From contig RSEF01000002.1 in the NCBI GenBank assembly GCA_003993805.1, forward strand, positions 66,528,934-66,592,933: a stretch of 64,000 nucleotides of DNA. Reading direction: 5' to 3'. Shown one piece after another: positions 1 through 12,300 of this stretch. Every line of letters starts with the position of its first letter. The stretch's first letter is position 1. The DNA comes from Himantopus leucocephalus (taxonomy: Eukaryota > Chordata > Aves > Charadriiformes > Recurvirostridae). The notes beneath the pieces were generated by a model. It did no database searches and had not been told where the DNA came from. It worked only from the letters and a program-made list of their open reading frames with translations. A program made the position numbers and the translations under genes.

Positions 1-210
1 CCTGAACTCCGGGGTTCCTGTGAAACGCCTGCGCTCTCCGCGCCGCCGAGGCCTGCGGATCCCACCCCGAACCGCCTCCGGTTCTTCCTTTTTCACGGCT
101 CACCCGCGTGGGACTCCAGAAGCTGAACAATTAAACTTCCCCAACCGTAACGAAGACTCGGGGAAGCCCACCCCGCCGGCACCCCAGACCGGCATGCACA
201 GGGCCCGCCC

Positions 211-240
211 CAACCGCCACCAACCGCCACCAACCGCCCC
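211..240. repeat. Short 10-bp tandem repeat in the upstream promoter
   Basis: Three consecutive units of the form caaccgccac (the third ending cc) lie upstream of the CRE. This is a C-rich minisatellite-like run inside the CpG island, with no known function. Confidence 0.7.
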
Positions 241-416
241 GCCCCGCGCGCCCCTCCGCCGGGCGCGGCCCCTACCCTGCCCTGCCCTCNCCCCCCCGCG
301 GCTGGCCGCCCGCGCGCTCCCGCCACGCCCCCTCCGCGGGGCCCCGCCTCCTTGTTTATCCCGAGCCCCCGCCCCGCTGGCGCTTCCTTCCTCCCGGCGT
401 CAGCTGGCGCTGGCCG

Positions 417-424
417 TGACGTCA
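417..424. promoter_or_regulatory. Full CRE palindrome TGACGTCA
   Basis: A perfect 8-bp cAMP-response element (CREB/ATF binding consensus) sits 135 bp upstream of the ATG, within the CpG island. Consensus CREs within about 200 bp of a start site are known to be frequently occupied in CpG-island promoters. Actual use here is inferred. Confidence 0.6.
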
Positions 425-474
425 GGGGTCCCGGCCGCACCTCGCGGGCGGCGGGGGCGAGGCGAAGCCGTGCC

Positions 475-516
475 GGGCGGGGCGGGGCGAGGGGAGGAGG
501 AGGAGGGGGGGAAGGG
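475..516 (+). promoter_or_regulatory. GC-box cluster / G-quadruplex-prone run
   Basis: The run begins gggcggggcggggcgagggg and continues as a polypurine stretch of gga units and a run of seven G. It contains overlapping Sp1-type GC boxes (GGGCGG, GGGGCGGGG). It also satisfies the simple G-quadruplex pattern of four runs of at least three G with short loops. It lies just before the start codon, so it is core promoter or 5' UTR. Confidence 0.6.
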
Positions 517-554
517 AAGCGGACGGGCGCGAAGCGGAGGGGGGGGGGCGCCCC

Positions 555-565
555 CAAGATGGCGG
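555..565 (+). promoter_or_regulatory. YY1-like motif overlapping the start codon
   Basis: CAAGATGGCGG matches the YY1 consensus (AAGATGGCGGC) except at the final position, where the sequence continues with A. A YY1 site over or near the initiator ATG is a known arrangement in TATA-less vertebrate promoters. The same bases give a good Kozak context, with A at -3 and G at +4. Confidence 0.5.
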
Positions 566-653
566 ACCAGATCCCGCTGCACCCGGTGCCGCGCAGCGCC
601 CAGCGGAGAGCGGCCTATTACACCAGCGCCGCCGCGGCACAGAGGCACAACAG
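559..653 (+). CDS. ATP9B: ATP9B coding exon 1 (residues 1-31 and two bases of codon 32)
   Basis: The exon starts at an ATG in good Kozak context (aagATGg) and encodes MADQIPLHPVPRSAQRRA, then an alanine- and tyrosine-containing stretch, ending QRHN. It stops at acAG with donor gtacgg at 654, and the split Arg codon AG|G completes in exon 2. MADQIPL at the start is the ATP9B N-terminus. The Ala/Arg segment that follows looks shorter than in the human protein as I remember it. The region is cytosolic, and the N-terminal region of ATP9B has been linked to its Golgi localisation. An upstream in-frame reading exists only from a TTG at 352, with no in-frame ATG, so 559 is the start. The 5' UTR extent is unknown. 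Confidence 0.93.
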
Positions 654-2129
654 GTACGGGCAGGGGCGACGCGGCGCGGCGACTCGCCTCCCCCCCCAAT
701 CTCTAACGGCGGGCGGAGCGGTGTGTGCCCCTGGCCCAGCCCTGTTGCCCTGTGGGGCTCCGGGACCGCCCGCCCGGTCCGTGGGGAGGGCAGGGAGGGG
801 CGACGGCCCCCCTGTAAGGCCGAGAAGGGGCGGTGTTGGCAGCCCCTGGCTCTGCCAGGCCTCCGCGGTCCTGGCCGCCCCCCTCGGCCCCCGTGGGGGA
901 GCGCGTCCCGCTCTTCCCTTCTCCCGGCGGCCGTGCACGGGGCCGGGACGGGCCGTGGCGGCGGCGGCAGCGGGTGGTGCTGCAGAGCTCCGCCGGAGGA
1001 TGCGCCAGGGCGCACTCGGCCCCGCGCCCGCAGGTGCGGCCTTCGCTGCCCCGGCCCCGTGGGGCGCCGCCTGCAACTCCGCGCAACTCGGGTCCCTTGC
1101 CGGTAGTTTAGTTAGGGACGGGGTGGCCACGCTGGGTGGCCAATTTGGGCGTCGTTAGTAAATAAGCTGTGAGGTAGTTACCGTGTATTAGCACGGAAGA
1201 CGTTCTTGGATGTGAGGGTTGAAGTAACGTTTCTTGAAATATGCTATATAGAGGGTTAAGTAATTTGAAGAAGCCAGTTTAAAGGTCTGCCATCAAATTA
1301 CGTTTTCAGGCAACGACTGAGTGTTTTTTCGTTCTTGTTATTCTGAATAATTTATAGGTATACTGTTGTTTTGAGCAAGGAAAAACTTTGCTCCATAATT
1401 TTGGCATGTCCATTGGACAGTACTTTTACGGTGGAGGATATGATTATAATTAGTTGTTTGAGGGCTTTTTCTCTTTTCTTGGTTTTTGTAGAACACTGGT
1501 TGTGGACACAAGGACTGGAGGGAGCAGTTGTAGGATCTGAAGTAAATGGACTTAGTAAAAACAGAATAGTTGGTGCTGTTGTTCATGAACGTTCATGTTT
1601 CATCATTAATAAAATGGATTTACTTCTTTGAATGGCATAACTAACAGAAAAGGTAGTTTAAAACTGCAAAATAGGTTAGGCTTAAATTGCATTGTCTTGA
1701 TTCTTGAACCAGATAAAATTATTTTTTTATGAACATTCATGAGCTTGTAGGACAGTCTGCCACAGTAGTAGTTTTCCCCATCTTGCTAGTACTTGAACGT
1801 CTGACAACTTGTAGTAGGTTTGTCCTCTGTTTTGAGCAAGGACAGTGTTATCATCATCGTGCCTCTTCCTTGGAGAATTGAAGCAGGGGAAGCTCTTGCT
1901 GGAATCTGTAAGCTTCTCGGTAAATGTTGTGATTTGTAGGAAGAAAGGAAAGGAGGGAATGGGAAGGCAAAAACTTAGTCCAAACCATGAAAGGTATTGG
2001 GTGGTTCTGTTGTAGGTTACCCAGGAGTGTTTTGGTGATTTGAAAAATGCTATAGATATGATGGGTTGAGTTCATAAATCAGCTAGGTGCACAGTTTTAT
2101 TGAAGGTATGTTTGCAGGCAGTAATTACA

Positions 2130-2334
2130 GTTGTTTATACAAACTGTTCATACGTGGCTTTATAGGCAGATTTGGCAAGCTGTAAGAGCTAGCAAGGAAA
2201 TTCATTACGGATCTGCTTCTTCCCCTCTATCNGTTATTTATACAAACTGTTCATACATGGCTTTATAGGCAGATTTGGCAAGCTGTAAGTGCTAGCAAGG
2301 AAATTCATTACGGATCTGCTTCTTCCCCTCTATC
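2130..2334. repeat. Two near-identical 102-bp copies separated by one N
   Basis: Copy 1 is 2,130-2,231 and copy 2 is 2,233-2,334. They differ at only three positions that I can see. The single N at 2,232 lies exactly between them. A true tandem duplication is possible. The N at the junction makes an unmerged overlap between contig ends or haplotypes more likely. Confidence 0.9.
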
Positions 2335-5300
2335 TTGTTTGATCAACATCACCCTCCAAAGATTATGGATTAAATTCCCTCTAGTTTAGATTACATCTTT
2401 CAGATTTACTGTCTTTTATAATCTATGTGTTTCTCAAGTGCAGGTGATACGCATTTAACTTACTGATCCTCCACACAAATGATTATCTATGATTTTCATT
2501 ACTTTTGTTCAACTACTTGTAGGTTTATAAAACCTTTAAAAGTTGATGGGCACATTTTATGTTTCTTTATTTTGATCACTCGATTAAATAAATTGCTGTT
2601 TTGAGCTCTGAGAATTAGAATACATTTACCAACCTCTTCACTCACTTTAATTCTTTATATTTTTCTTAAGGTGACTTGAGCAGGTTGGTCATTCTTCAAG
2701 AATACCATGCCCTGGATTTGTGAGAGCACCTGTTGTCTACTTTGAAAGGTGTCCTACGGACCTTTAACAAAAGCATGGGAATGCTTGTGTAGATTCTACC
2801 ACAGGTTTTTTGTGTAAAGTCAAAGAGGAAATATGGCAGTGCAGATAGTTGAACGACAACTTTTAAGTCTTATGACTCTAAGCTTGTAATTGAACTACAG
2901 CTCCTCTGTCTCCGTGAGTGATTCATCCTGCTTTTCTAATCTCTGTCTTCAGCACAGACTTTGAAAAAGCCTTGCATTCCTGTGGAAACTGCAGCAAAGG
3001 TCCTGATGTTGCAGATACTTATGAGAGTGTTGAAGTCACTGAGGTCTCTGATACTCAGAAAGTTACAACATGCATATATACATGTGGATTTTGCCTAAAA
3101 GGGTATAATTCATACTTCAGAAGATGTCTAAAAACAAACACCAATTAAAATATAGTAGAGTTGTTATCTCAGGTTTAATTCCAGTACTGTGATTTTTGGG
3201 TCCTCAAGAGTCTTTGACTTGCTGTGATTTATTTCTTCAGTGAAGAATTGACAGTCTTTTGAAAGTCTTGTATACAGATCCTTAACTTCAGTGTGGTAGT
3301 GTTTTTAACTCAAATTGATTTCCCTGCTACTGTGCAACATCAGTTAATACAACTTACCAGTTGCTAACCTTTAGTGGCCTAAAGGTAATTTGTAGGATGA
3401 CTTCTTTTGCTTGAGCTAAGCAGTCTATAGGAGTCTTTGCCAGTGTTGCTGTAGTCTGCTTTGCGCTGAGGACAAAGACTGTCTCATTCAGTGTTTGTCC
3501 TTAACGTGCTTTGTGCTTTTGAGATTATTTTGACAGACTGATAGCATGTATTTTAAAGCTGGAATATGTTTTCCCACACACCTGAGGTTGTACACTTCTG
3601 TATAAAACTGTAGCCTGTTAAGAACCATGAAATGTCCAGGGATGTATTTCATACATAAAAATAACAAGATTGATGTATTTTATATATCCAGTTTGTATAT
3701 GTTAAAGCCTGTTTAAAAAAAAACCCCACATTAAATGTTACCTATGGTTCAATGAACACATGCATCCTGTTCCACTTTTATTTCTGATGTTTAATGGCAA
3801 ATGATTACTTTTGCAGTAGAAATTCAGGTTTTATATCTTCTGCCATCTTCCCCTGTCTCAGATGGACAGAGAACTGTTTGCATGCTGCTGTTAGAAACAA
3901 GAGAAATCTGTCTTTGAAGTAAAAGGTTATTAATCTTCAAATAAAAAATAATCTTGGTGTTATTTAATGTATTCAACTTGAATGGTAGAAAGCTTGGGGA
4001 AAAAGAGGTGATTGTTTCAGCACTTTGTCCTTCAGCATGAAGGATCTGTTAGCTACAGGAAAAGTAGCTGCTGCTTTTTGTTTACATTGTGAAGGGAAAA
4101 GAGGACCAGAGAACATCCAGGATGGCATTAAATGTGAAGTCTCACTGCACATGCTTATTCTCATATGTTAGACTTGTATTTGTCATCATCAGCCGCAGAG
4201 TAGTCAACTGCGAAACACAGGAAGTTAACTGGCATGTGGCTGTGTTGTCATGTGAGGTTGATAGAAGGAAAACAAGAAGCCTGGTGGAATTTTGATGCTG
4301 ATAAGGAGTTAAACAGTAGTCAACCCTCATTTATCCTTAAGCAAAATACCTGGTTTGTTCAGGTGTCCTGCACTTACAAGCATATGATAACAGCAGCATT
4401 TAGCCTATGAGGGCTAACGTGTGAAGTGTTGGGACTCCTGAGCTGATACCAAAAAATCAGGTCTTACTAGCTGTGTCCAATATTACATAAATTTAGTTGC
4501 ACTCCAGGTACTCACAAAGGTGATGTCATGAAAAACGCTCACTCACTGGAAGGAGTCGTCTTGCATGATTATACATAGTATGGGTCACAGTAGCGTACTT
4601 AGGAATGAACACACTAGATATATTAGGTGGTTGCAGTAGGGCAAGTTGTGGAACAGGTCAGCTGCTGTTGCTTGTCTCTGCGGTTTGCTCACTGATAGAG
4701 CAACTCTGTTTTAAGGCAACTGGCTGTACTGTTATTTTTGATTTCTTGTTCTTACGTCATTAGCAAAAAAGAAAATTACATGAGAAGGAAAAAAGAACAA
4801 AATAATAGGATAATGTGCCCTTTGTCCAGGTAAAGGCAGGATACTTGTTGCTTAACAACTGGTGGATTGTAGCTTATTTTATGTGAAATACATATAATAG
4901 AAAAAAAATCTATTCCAGGCAAAATGGAATGGAAGTCTGCAGAACTCAGAGTTTGGTGAGATTTCACATGCTTCCCGAATACTTACAAATGTCAAATGAA
5001 TTTTCACATTACATGGAAAGTAAGATGGTTTAATGTATTATCACTGTTCTAATGCTTCTCATTTAAATGAAAGCTTTTCCCAGCAATATCATAGCCCTTC
5101 TGGTTATCATTTCTCAAGATGTTTGGCTAGGTTTCACAGTGAACCACCAAAAAACAGAGACATAGAAATGTCAGCAGATAATACTAGATGCATGTACAGT
5201 AATTCTGTGATTTCTTCAATTTCTGACGTTGTCTAAAGTGAGCTTTGTTGTGTGTGTGTTCTAGTTCTGAACTACAGTGTGACTTTTCATAGTTCAGATG

Positions 5301-6029
5301 TAATTATTCATATTCCAGTGATAAATTATATGCCAGGGTTTTGATATTTTAAATGTAATAATTAAGAATAAAAACTTCCCCAAATAACTCAAGATGTTAT
5401 TTGTTGAGACCATGTAACAATTAGAGCTAATAGGACCAAACAGCTCTTGTAGAATGGTGTTTACAGAAAGCTCGTAATTTATCGTGCTATAACTGTGGGT
5501 CTGGAAAGCCTTGCAACATGTCTGTAATTGTTCAAAAAACCAAGCATTGATATGTATCAGTAGAGTTTACCTGTTGCATGGGTTTTATGCAGTGATACTT
5601 GTCATTTCTTGCAGTTTTTTCTAAAATGTTGCTAGTTCCTATGAACGTCTTTCCCTGAGTACTTGTGAATGTTTAGAACAGAAGTTCTCAGAATATTTGG
5701 GTAGAGTTTTACAGGTTTCATTTTAATCTGCTCTTCCCCGCCCACCCTGTTAATTGAACAGCTCTACATATTTTGTCCTGAAAATGAGTTTGAAAATGGT
5801 GGATGAATCTGAAGGATTGATAATACTGACATTAATTTGAATTTTAATATAGCTTCTGTGATAAAGCATTCTGAAGAGGGAACTGAATTTACTTTTGAGC
5901 ATTTATGTTTTAAAACTGCTGTTGCGAAGTGACAGTTAACTTCTTCAAACATCTGTTGTTTGACCAGAAGCAATAAATTGTTTCGTCCAGGAACAGAAGC
6001 TGTAAACGTTTATGTTAGTTTTTTGTAGA

Positions 6030-6050
6030 AATAGCATTGTTAATGCTATT
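6030..6050. repeat. Perfect 9-bp inverted repeat (hairpin)
   Basis: aatagcatt and aatgctatt are exact reverse complements separated by gtt. The feature is small and may be chance in AT-rich DNA. Confidence 0.6.
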
Positions 6051-6353
6051 CGTCCTGCTACTCAGGATATGGTCACAGAAACTCCTAAAAGTTAAGCAAC
6101 TGTGGGAGCGTGCAGGAGTGGGTACTGCTTGTTAATTGTCTGCATGTGTACTGGCACACTTCCTTGTGGAGAAAGCTCATAACATCATCCTGATTCCTAT
6201 GATGCTTTGTTTAAATCAGAGCCCCTGTCTTGTGGTGTTTGTTTTTTTTTTTTCCTGTGATGTGCATACAGAACTGGCAACTAAGCAGGTGCACTGTTAC
6301 ACATCAGTCTAATCCACTGTTCTTTAGGACAGAAATCTTATTTGCGGGAGGTG

Positions 6354-6379
6354 GCAACTCGGTGANAGCAACTCAGTGA
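6354..6379. repeat. 12-bp direct repeat flanking an N
   Basis: gcaactcggtga (6,354-6,365) and gcaactcagtga (6,368-6,379) differ at one base and flank the N at 6,366. This resembles the 2.1-2.3 kb case at smaller scale and again suggests a poor join. Confidence 0.6.
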
Positions 6380-9300
6380 GATGTATTGGTTATTACTGTG
6401 ATACCAAAAATGACAAATATAACAGGTTCAGCTGATACTTGCTGAAAATGTCATGAACTCTGAAGAACCAGAAATTATATTCCTGAGAAGTTTTTTACAT
6501 TACAGCTACTAATATATAGATGTTGAAGTGTATTGGAAATGAGAATGCATTAAAATACACAGCTGTATGTTATGCTGATATAATCAAATGTTTATTCAAA
6601 TACACTTCTTTTGTTTTAGCATAAGGAGGAAAGGATCAAATGCAGTGCGAAGAAATCTCTGTAGAATTGTAGTTAGGAGAATTACCTGTACTGTTATGCC
6701 ATGTNGTTTGTCTCCTTTGCAAAGTAAAACATCTTTTCATTAAAAAAAAAAAAAGATGTCAGTGTCTTGCAGGACATACTGTTCTTTGTCATTAGTGTTT
6801 CCTGAATTGTGGTTTTGGACAGAGATTCACCCTTCTTGTTTGGAACCATGTCACTGAGTAATTTTTAGGCTATATATGAGATGTCATCTCTTAATTCTGA
6901 TTCTTCCAACAGGGTTGTTTGCGTGATGCCTTTGTACTTTGGATGTTGTATTTGTATAACAGTGGTTGGGTCGTTGTTTTCAAGACTCTCTCAAGTTATG
7001 AAGTGCCACTAGTTTTTAGAAAGATAAGTTAGCAGTGAATCTCTTTTAACTTTCTTCTCAGTGTATGTTCTATGCCTGTTGTTCATATATTCACATTACT
7101 GGATTATGTGTTCTTTTGTTTGCTGAAGACTTCATTCATAGGTTAATACTGCTTGTTGGGACTGGCACCTGATTTAGGATAGGTGTAGATTCTGAGATTT
7201 TTGCCTGGGACAAAGGTCAAAGTAGTCGATATATAACTCTTTTAAAATGGCCTTGCCATATGTTAATGTTTTCAGAGCTTTTATGCAGTGTGTGTTGTCA
7301 TTGTTTTTTTTAGTTTCTGCGGCTTTTGCTTTTCAGAGCAATCTTTGATTTAATCATGCAGATAACCATATTGCATGCGTATAGAGCTGCTCACAATAGC
7401 AACTGTAAAATATTTTTACAGACAATGCCACTTTCAGTGGTGTCATACTTGAGAAGTTTGTAATACTTTGTCCACAGATGTAAATTTTGAGGATGTAGGA
7501 ACTCTTAAGTGATTCCAGTAATTAATTGCAGTTCTTTAACTTGACATTGCTTGGAACTGTGTATTTGGAAAAAGTTGGGTTTTTTCTGCACTAGTAGTAC
7601 TCCTTCACACCAAGATAGATTTATAGACAGTCAAACCTTAGCATGATTATTCTTGGAGTAATTATCCTGATCTGAAGAATTTTAATCATCAGGCAAAAAA
7701 GTTTGAGACCTTCAAATTGCTATTGCAGATTATGTTGTCTTTTGCAATGAGCACACGTGACTGCATGTGCAGTAGAATAAACTTTGTAAATGTATTTCTA
7801 AGGTTGTTCATGTTTAAGCTATTATTTTTGCCCTATATTTGCGTGCCTTCCTGGTTTGTATCTGTAGTGTCTAAATACAGTGATTTGTGTTGCTTGGGCA
7901 GGCATTTGGATTGCTAAGAACAGGGAGAGAAAACAATTGATTGGTCTACAATGTCAATAACAATACCCAGTGATGGTGATAAAATGGTCCCATTGTTGTG
8001 ATCAATGACGTACCCTACTAATTAAAATTAGGGTTCTGGTGAATGTAGATGATGTTTCCTCAGGTTCTGCTGTGTATTTAGGTATTTCTGGTACCTATTT
8101 GTTAAATACAGAATCACTTGTCTTGTCATGAGTTGGAAGAGATCTTATATTTGGATATGCTTAGCACTTTGTAAGGGAAGCAAAGGGGAATAAGGAAGGG
8201 TGCCTTTTTTCATGAAGGCTTCATTATGCAGATCTTCTGAAGTTGCTTCATCTGTATATGGGTCTGGTAAGAGAGCATGAGCTAGGAGAAAGAGAAGGCA
8301 AATAGCATTCAGAATACTTGCTTTATGTAAATGTCTGGTGGAACCTGTAGTTCTAGTATCTGTGATATAAGCAATTTTTGATAAGCTACTGATGAACGGG
8401 AGCTGCCTTGGTAATAACTATGTAGTCTGCTTTTAGACCTTTATCTCAACAGATGTAAGAGGTTTTTTCCTTAGTTCTGTATGGCAGAAGATGCCAGTCT
8501 GGTGCTTTTTTTTTTAATAGTTTATCAAAAATGCTGCCTTTTATTTTTCGGGAATATCTCTCTGCATTATTTGTAAAAGTCTGGGGGCAACTTGATTTAT
8601 TTGGTCTTATTGCAGTAAATATTATTGAGTGTCACACTTGGTAATAAACTTGCCTGCATACAGTAAAGTACTTTTTCCTTCTATTTTGTTGTTCAGTGGC
8701 TAAACATGCACTATGATGGGAGTAGTGTAATAGGTTTTTAAAGATCCTGTTATGCAAGGACACGAAAGAAAAGTTAACTATTGAAATTAGATGTAAATGT
8801 TCAGCTCTACAAATCTTCAGCTGCCTTAAAAGCTGTCCAAATGTTGGGTTGGTTTTTTTTGGTTTTGTTATAACTGTTGGAATACTGTGGTTAATGTCTT
8901 CTTCCATGTGGAGATCTGACACACTTGCCCCTGATAAGGCACATAAACTTTTAATAGGATTATTTTGTGTGTTTGTGTATTTTTTTAGGCCAGGACTTGA
9001 ATTCAGAGACTTCCCAAATAATACTGATTAGCAGAGCACTTGCATTAGAGGCAGAACTAAAGCTAAATAGGGACAAATAGTGGTAAGCTCTAGTCGATTC
9101 TAAAAACTTCTGAAATAGCTTTTCTGTGGTTTGGAGGAAGATGTTAAAGGAAATTCTTTAAATTTCATGTACTTAGCTGTAGAAGATTTTTTCCATTTTT
9201 CACTTCTGTTGTGATGTAGGAACAACATGATTGCTCTGTAGTTTAACTGAATTTACTGCTATGTAAAGCATAGAGGTGTTTGAAATTAGAGGCAGAAAAG

Positions 9301-12300
9301 GAACTTCCAATATTTAGAAATGCAGAAGAATATTTAAAAAAATATAAGTATTTGTAATTTGATTTTTCTCAGGTAGCTTCTAGCAAAGCAGTCTGTTTTA
9401 TAGAGATGCTGGATGCTTGACTAAGAGGAGCAGTTAAATGAAAACACGTCATATACTTATAAGCATGGTTATGGATGAACGTACATTTCTTAATAAAATT
9501 CTTCCTGCTGCTGTGCTGTTTCCTGGGATTTTTTTTTTTTTGTGTCACAGGACAGGATCTGAACAGTTATGTCAGTGATACAGGCAGCCTACAGCAGTTG
9601 ATGCTCTAGTGGTTTGTCCTTTAAGAAACAATTCTTGCTCTTTATATAAATCGCTTTCTTCATTATTCCTCCTACTGCATCTCTACAATTTGGCAGTCTC
9701 CTTTATCCTCAGACTGGGAAGGTGTTCACCTAGGTTAAACCCTTGGAGGAATTACTAGAGGTAGGGTAGGGTATGACTGAGATAGATTGTGCTGCTTATT
9801 CTCTCAGTCTTTGGTCTGCCTATGACCAGAAGCGGAGGGAGTCCTGTGGCTGGCAGCAGCCACTGAGCCAAATCACCAGTGCTTGGTGGGATGGGACGTG
9901 GTCATAGTGGCAAGTGGTGGTAGCTTAACTGCCAGTAACTGGTCTTTCTCAGCTTTTCTACTCAAGTACTCAGCTGGAACTTTTTCCACTGCTGCTGCTC
10001 TTCCATGCTGCTCTGCATTGCACAACCATCTCCTGTGTCCAGTTCCTGTATAGACTCGTGGCCACGTATTCCTCCCTCACTAGGTTTGAGAGATACTGCA
10101 TTAAGATGTCAGCTTTGTTTTTCCTTCTTGTGAATTATAGTGTATATCACAAGTGATAGGTAACAAGGAAACAGTATTTATGCAGTGTCTGATACAGTGC
10201 TTCTATCCTACCTGGGTCTTTTAAGCAGGCAGATAGAAAAATCTATCATAGGTGGTGCTTCTGCATTTGTCAAGTGAGTAAACCCAGAAAAACATGCAGG
10301 CATGACTGCCCTGCCCATTGCACTTTCCGGCTGCACCCTTGGACGTTGCTCTTTTAGAACAACGGAAAGCTGGCAGAAAATACAGAAATAATTAGGGATC
10401 TAAATAGGGAGCCAGACTAGATTTAAATGAATTAAAATGGTTTCCATTACCAGTTATGGCACCCATGGAACTCTGCAGTTGCATCTTCTCTGGCAAACAG
10501 CCATCAAAGTGATGTAGCTACAGGTGACTTGAGGCATCATTTTCACAGCAGATGTTTATATGAAGATTTCATTTAAAAGTATTTATTGTACATGGTTTTC
10601 TTTCACTTAAATCTGTTAAACGATATTCCTAATAGTAGTCAGATTTTGTCGAAAGTTGTTTAATATTAATGTTCCTTTTTCTCTAGGAAACCATATTTTT
10701 GTCAAGATGTCTTCATACCTGATTTCGTAGCACTCATGCTGAGAGTTTTGATGTCTTCACTCTGGCTTCTTTATTCATGTTGCTTTCAGTGCTTCCCTAT
10801 TTTAATAAAAGTTTCTAGGATTATACTTAATTGATTTGTCACTCAAGGAAAATCAGCACTTCAAGCAATTAAGTGCAGAAAAATACTAGGTAACAAAGAC
10901 ACAAAGATTTTTGTCCTTATCCAAGTTATGAAAAATCCATTATTCATTATCTTATTGTTTTTAAATACTGAAGGACAATTTTCCAACACAATAGCAAAAT
11001 TGCTTTTGAAACAGAGTAAATTGCTTGCTGGTTCAGAGGCTGTATTTTGAAGTCAGGATTACTAAACATGATGGTGCTTATGCTCATTATCCTCAGTACT
11101 TGGTGAAGCTCCATATTTAAAAGTGCAAACCGAGATACTGATTATGAAAAAAATACTTTTTTTATAATAGAATGGTGAAAAACCCTTAAATTATGATTAG
11201 GACATCAATGTTCTCTGCAAATATAACCACATTTACAAGAGTAAATTTAAATATTATGCATGTCTGTGAATGTGTTTCTCAGCCAAGTCTCTCTCCCATA
11301 ATTCTCTTGTATTAGCATGTTTCTTCAAGAGAAACTTGAACCATGTTTGATGTGTTACTTTTGTATGTAAAGGATATTCTTTTCTGGATCAGACACTTGT
11401 TAACTTTGTACAGAAGTAAAAGGGATCTGTTACTTTGCAATATCTTGCTGTATACTCTAGTACAGCTCGCAGATTGTGATTTCACTGGGTGGTGTTACAA
11501 ATACGCTATTAATTCTTTGAATGTCTAAAAGCAAACCACAATGCAACAAAAAGCTCTATATTAAAACTGTGATAATGTAATTTGCAAATTTAACCAGGAG
11601 AGATTATAAAAGCATTGAATGTGAATCTGTTTGAACACAGGCCTGTCTTACTGGAAGTCTTAGCATAATGTCTTAAGTTTTTTTTCTAAGCAGTGGTTTT
11701 ATTGTCTAGTGTTAAAATTAGTCTAGTTTAAGAGTAATCCATATAATTTAGTGTAATATACATGTTAACTTGTAATAACTGCTCTGTTTTGCAAAGACAA
11801 TTTTTTGTATAGTGTTTTTTCTTAATGACCATTGATAGTAATGGGAATGGAAAACATATTGCCAGATTGCCATATTAAACTAAACATTAGATGCAGCTTT
11901 TTGCAAGCAACGTTGTTTGTGAGGATTGTTTTTTGTTTGTTTTAGACTTTATTTTCCTTTTTTTTTGAGTGGGTACTGGTAGTAATAATTCTGAAAGCAT
12001 TTTCCATGCCATATTTTCACATAACTAATTTTCAGGGAACTCATAAATTTGTTAAGTTATGCAGTTTTTAGTTTGAAACTTCTGTTGTGTTTTCTGCAGT
12101 GTGGTTGTGCTCTTGCATCATTTGAAACAGATGAAGATTTTTCTTCACAAGGTCTAATATGCTTAAGGTTCCATACACATTGACTTGCAGCTGGGGGATA
12201 TAGAGGGTGTGTGTTTATTATTTTTCAAAGTTATGCATTATTTCCTCATCATGTCTGAACACATTGTTAACATCCCTTAATGATGTCCCATACCAAGTGA

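Larger units (their letters stand above)
1..1120. promoter_or_regulatory. CpG island spanning the ATP9B promoter, exon 1 and start of intron 1
   Basis: This stretch is very G+C-rich and dense in CpG, and gives way near 1,120-1,160 to ordinary AT-rich sequence. It brackets coding exon 1, as expected for a broadly expressed TATA-less promoter. I see no TATA box upstream of the ATG. The transcription start is not directly visible; I infer that it lies between about 400 and 550. The long open frames on both strands here are a by-product of the high G+C content. Confidence 0.9.

Noticed and set aside
352..558. In-frame N-terminal extension of ATP9B upstream of 559
   Set aside because: The frame is open, but it begins at TTG with no in-frame ATG. 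The known family start is MADQIPL at 559.
20..1158. Several long open frames on both strands (up to about 268 codons)
   Set aside because: They arise from the stop-poor, G+C-rich CpG island. Only the 95 bases from 559 to 653 match a protein family and end at a valid donor.
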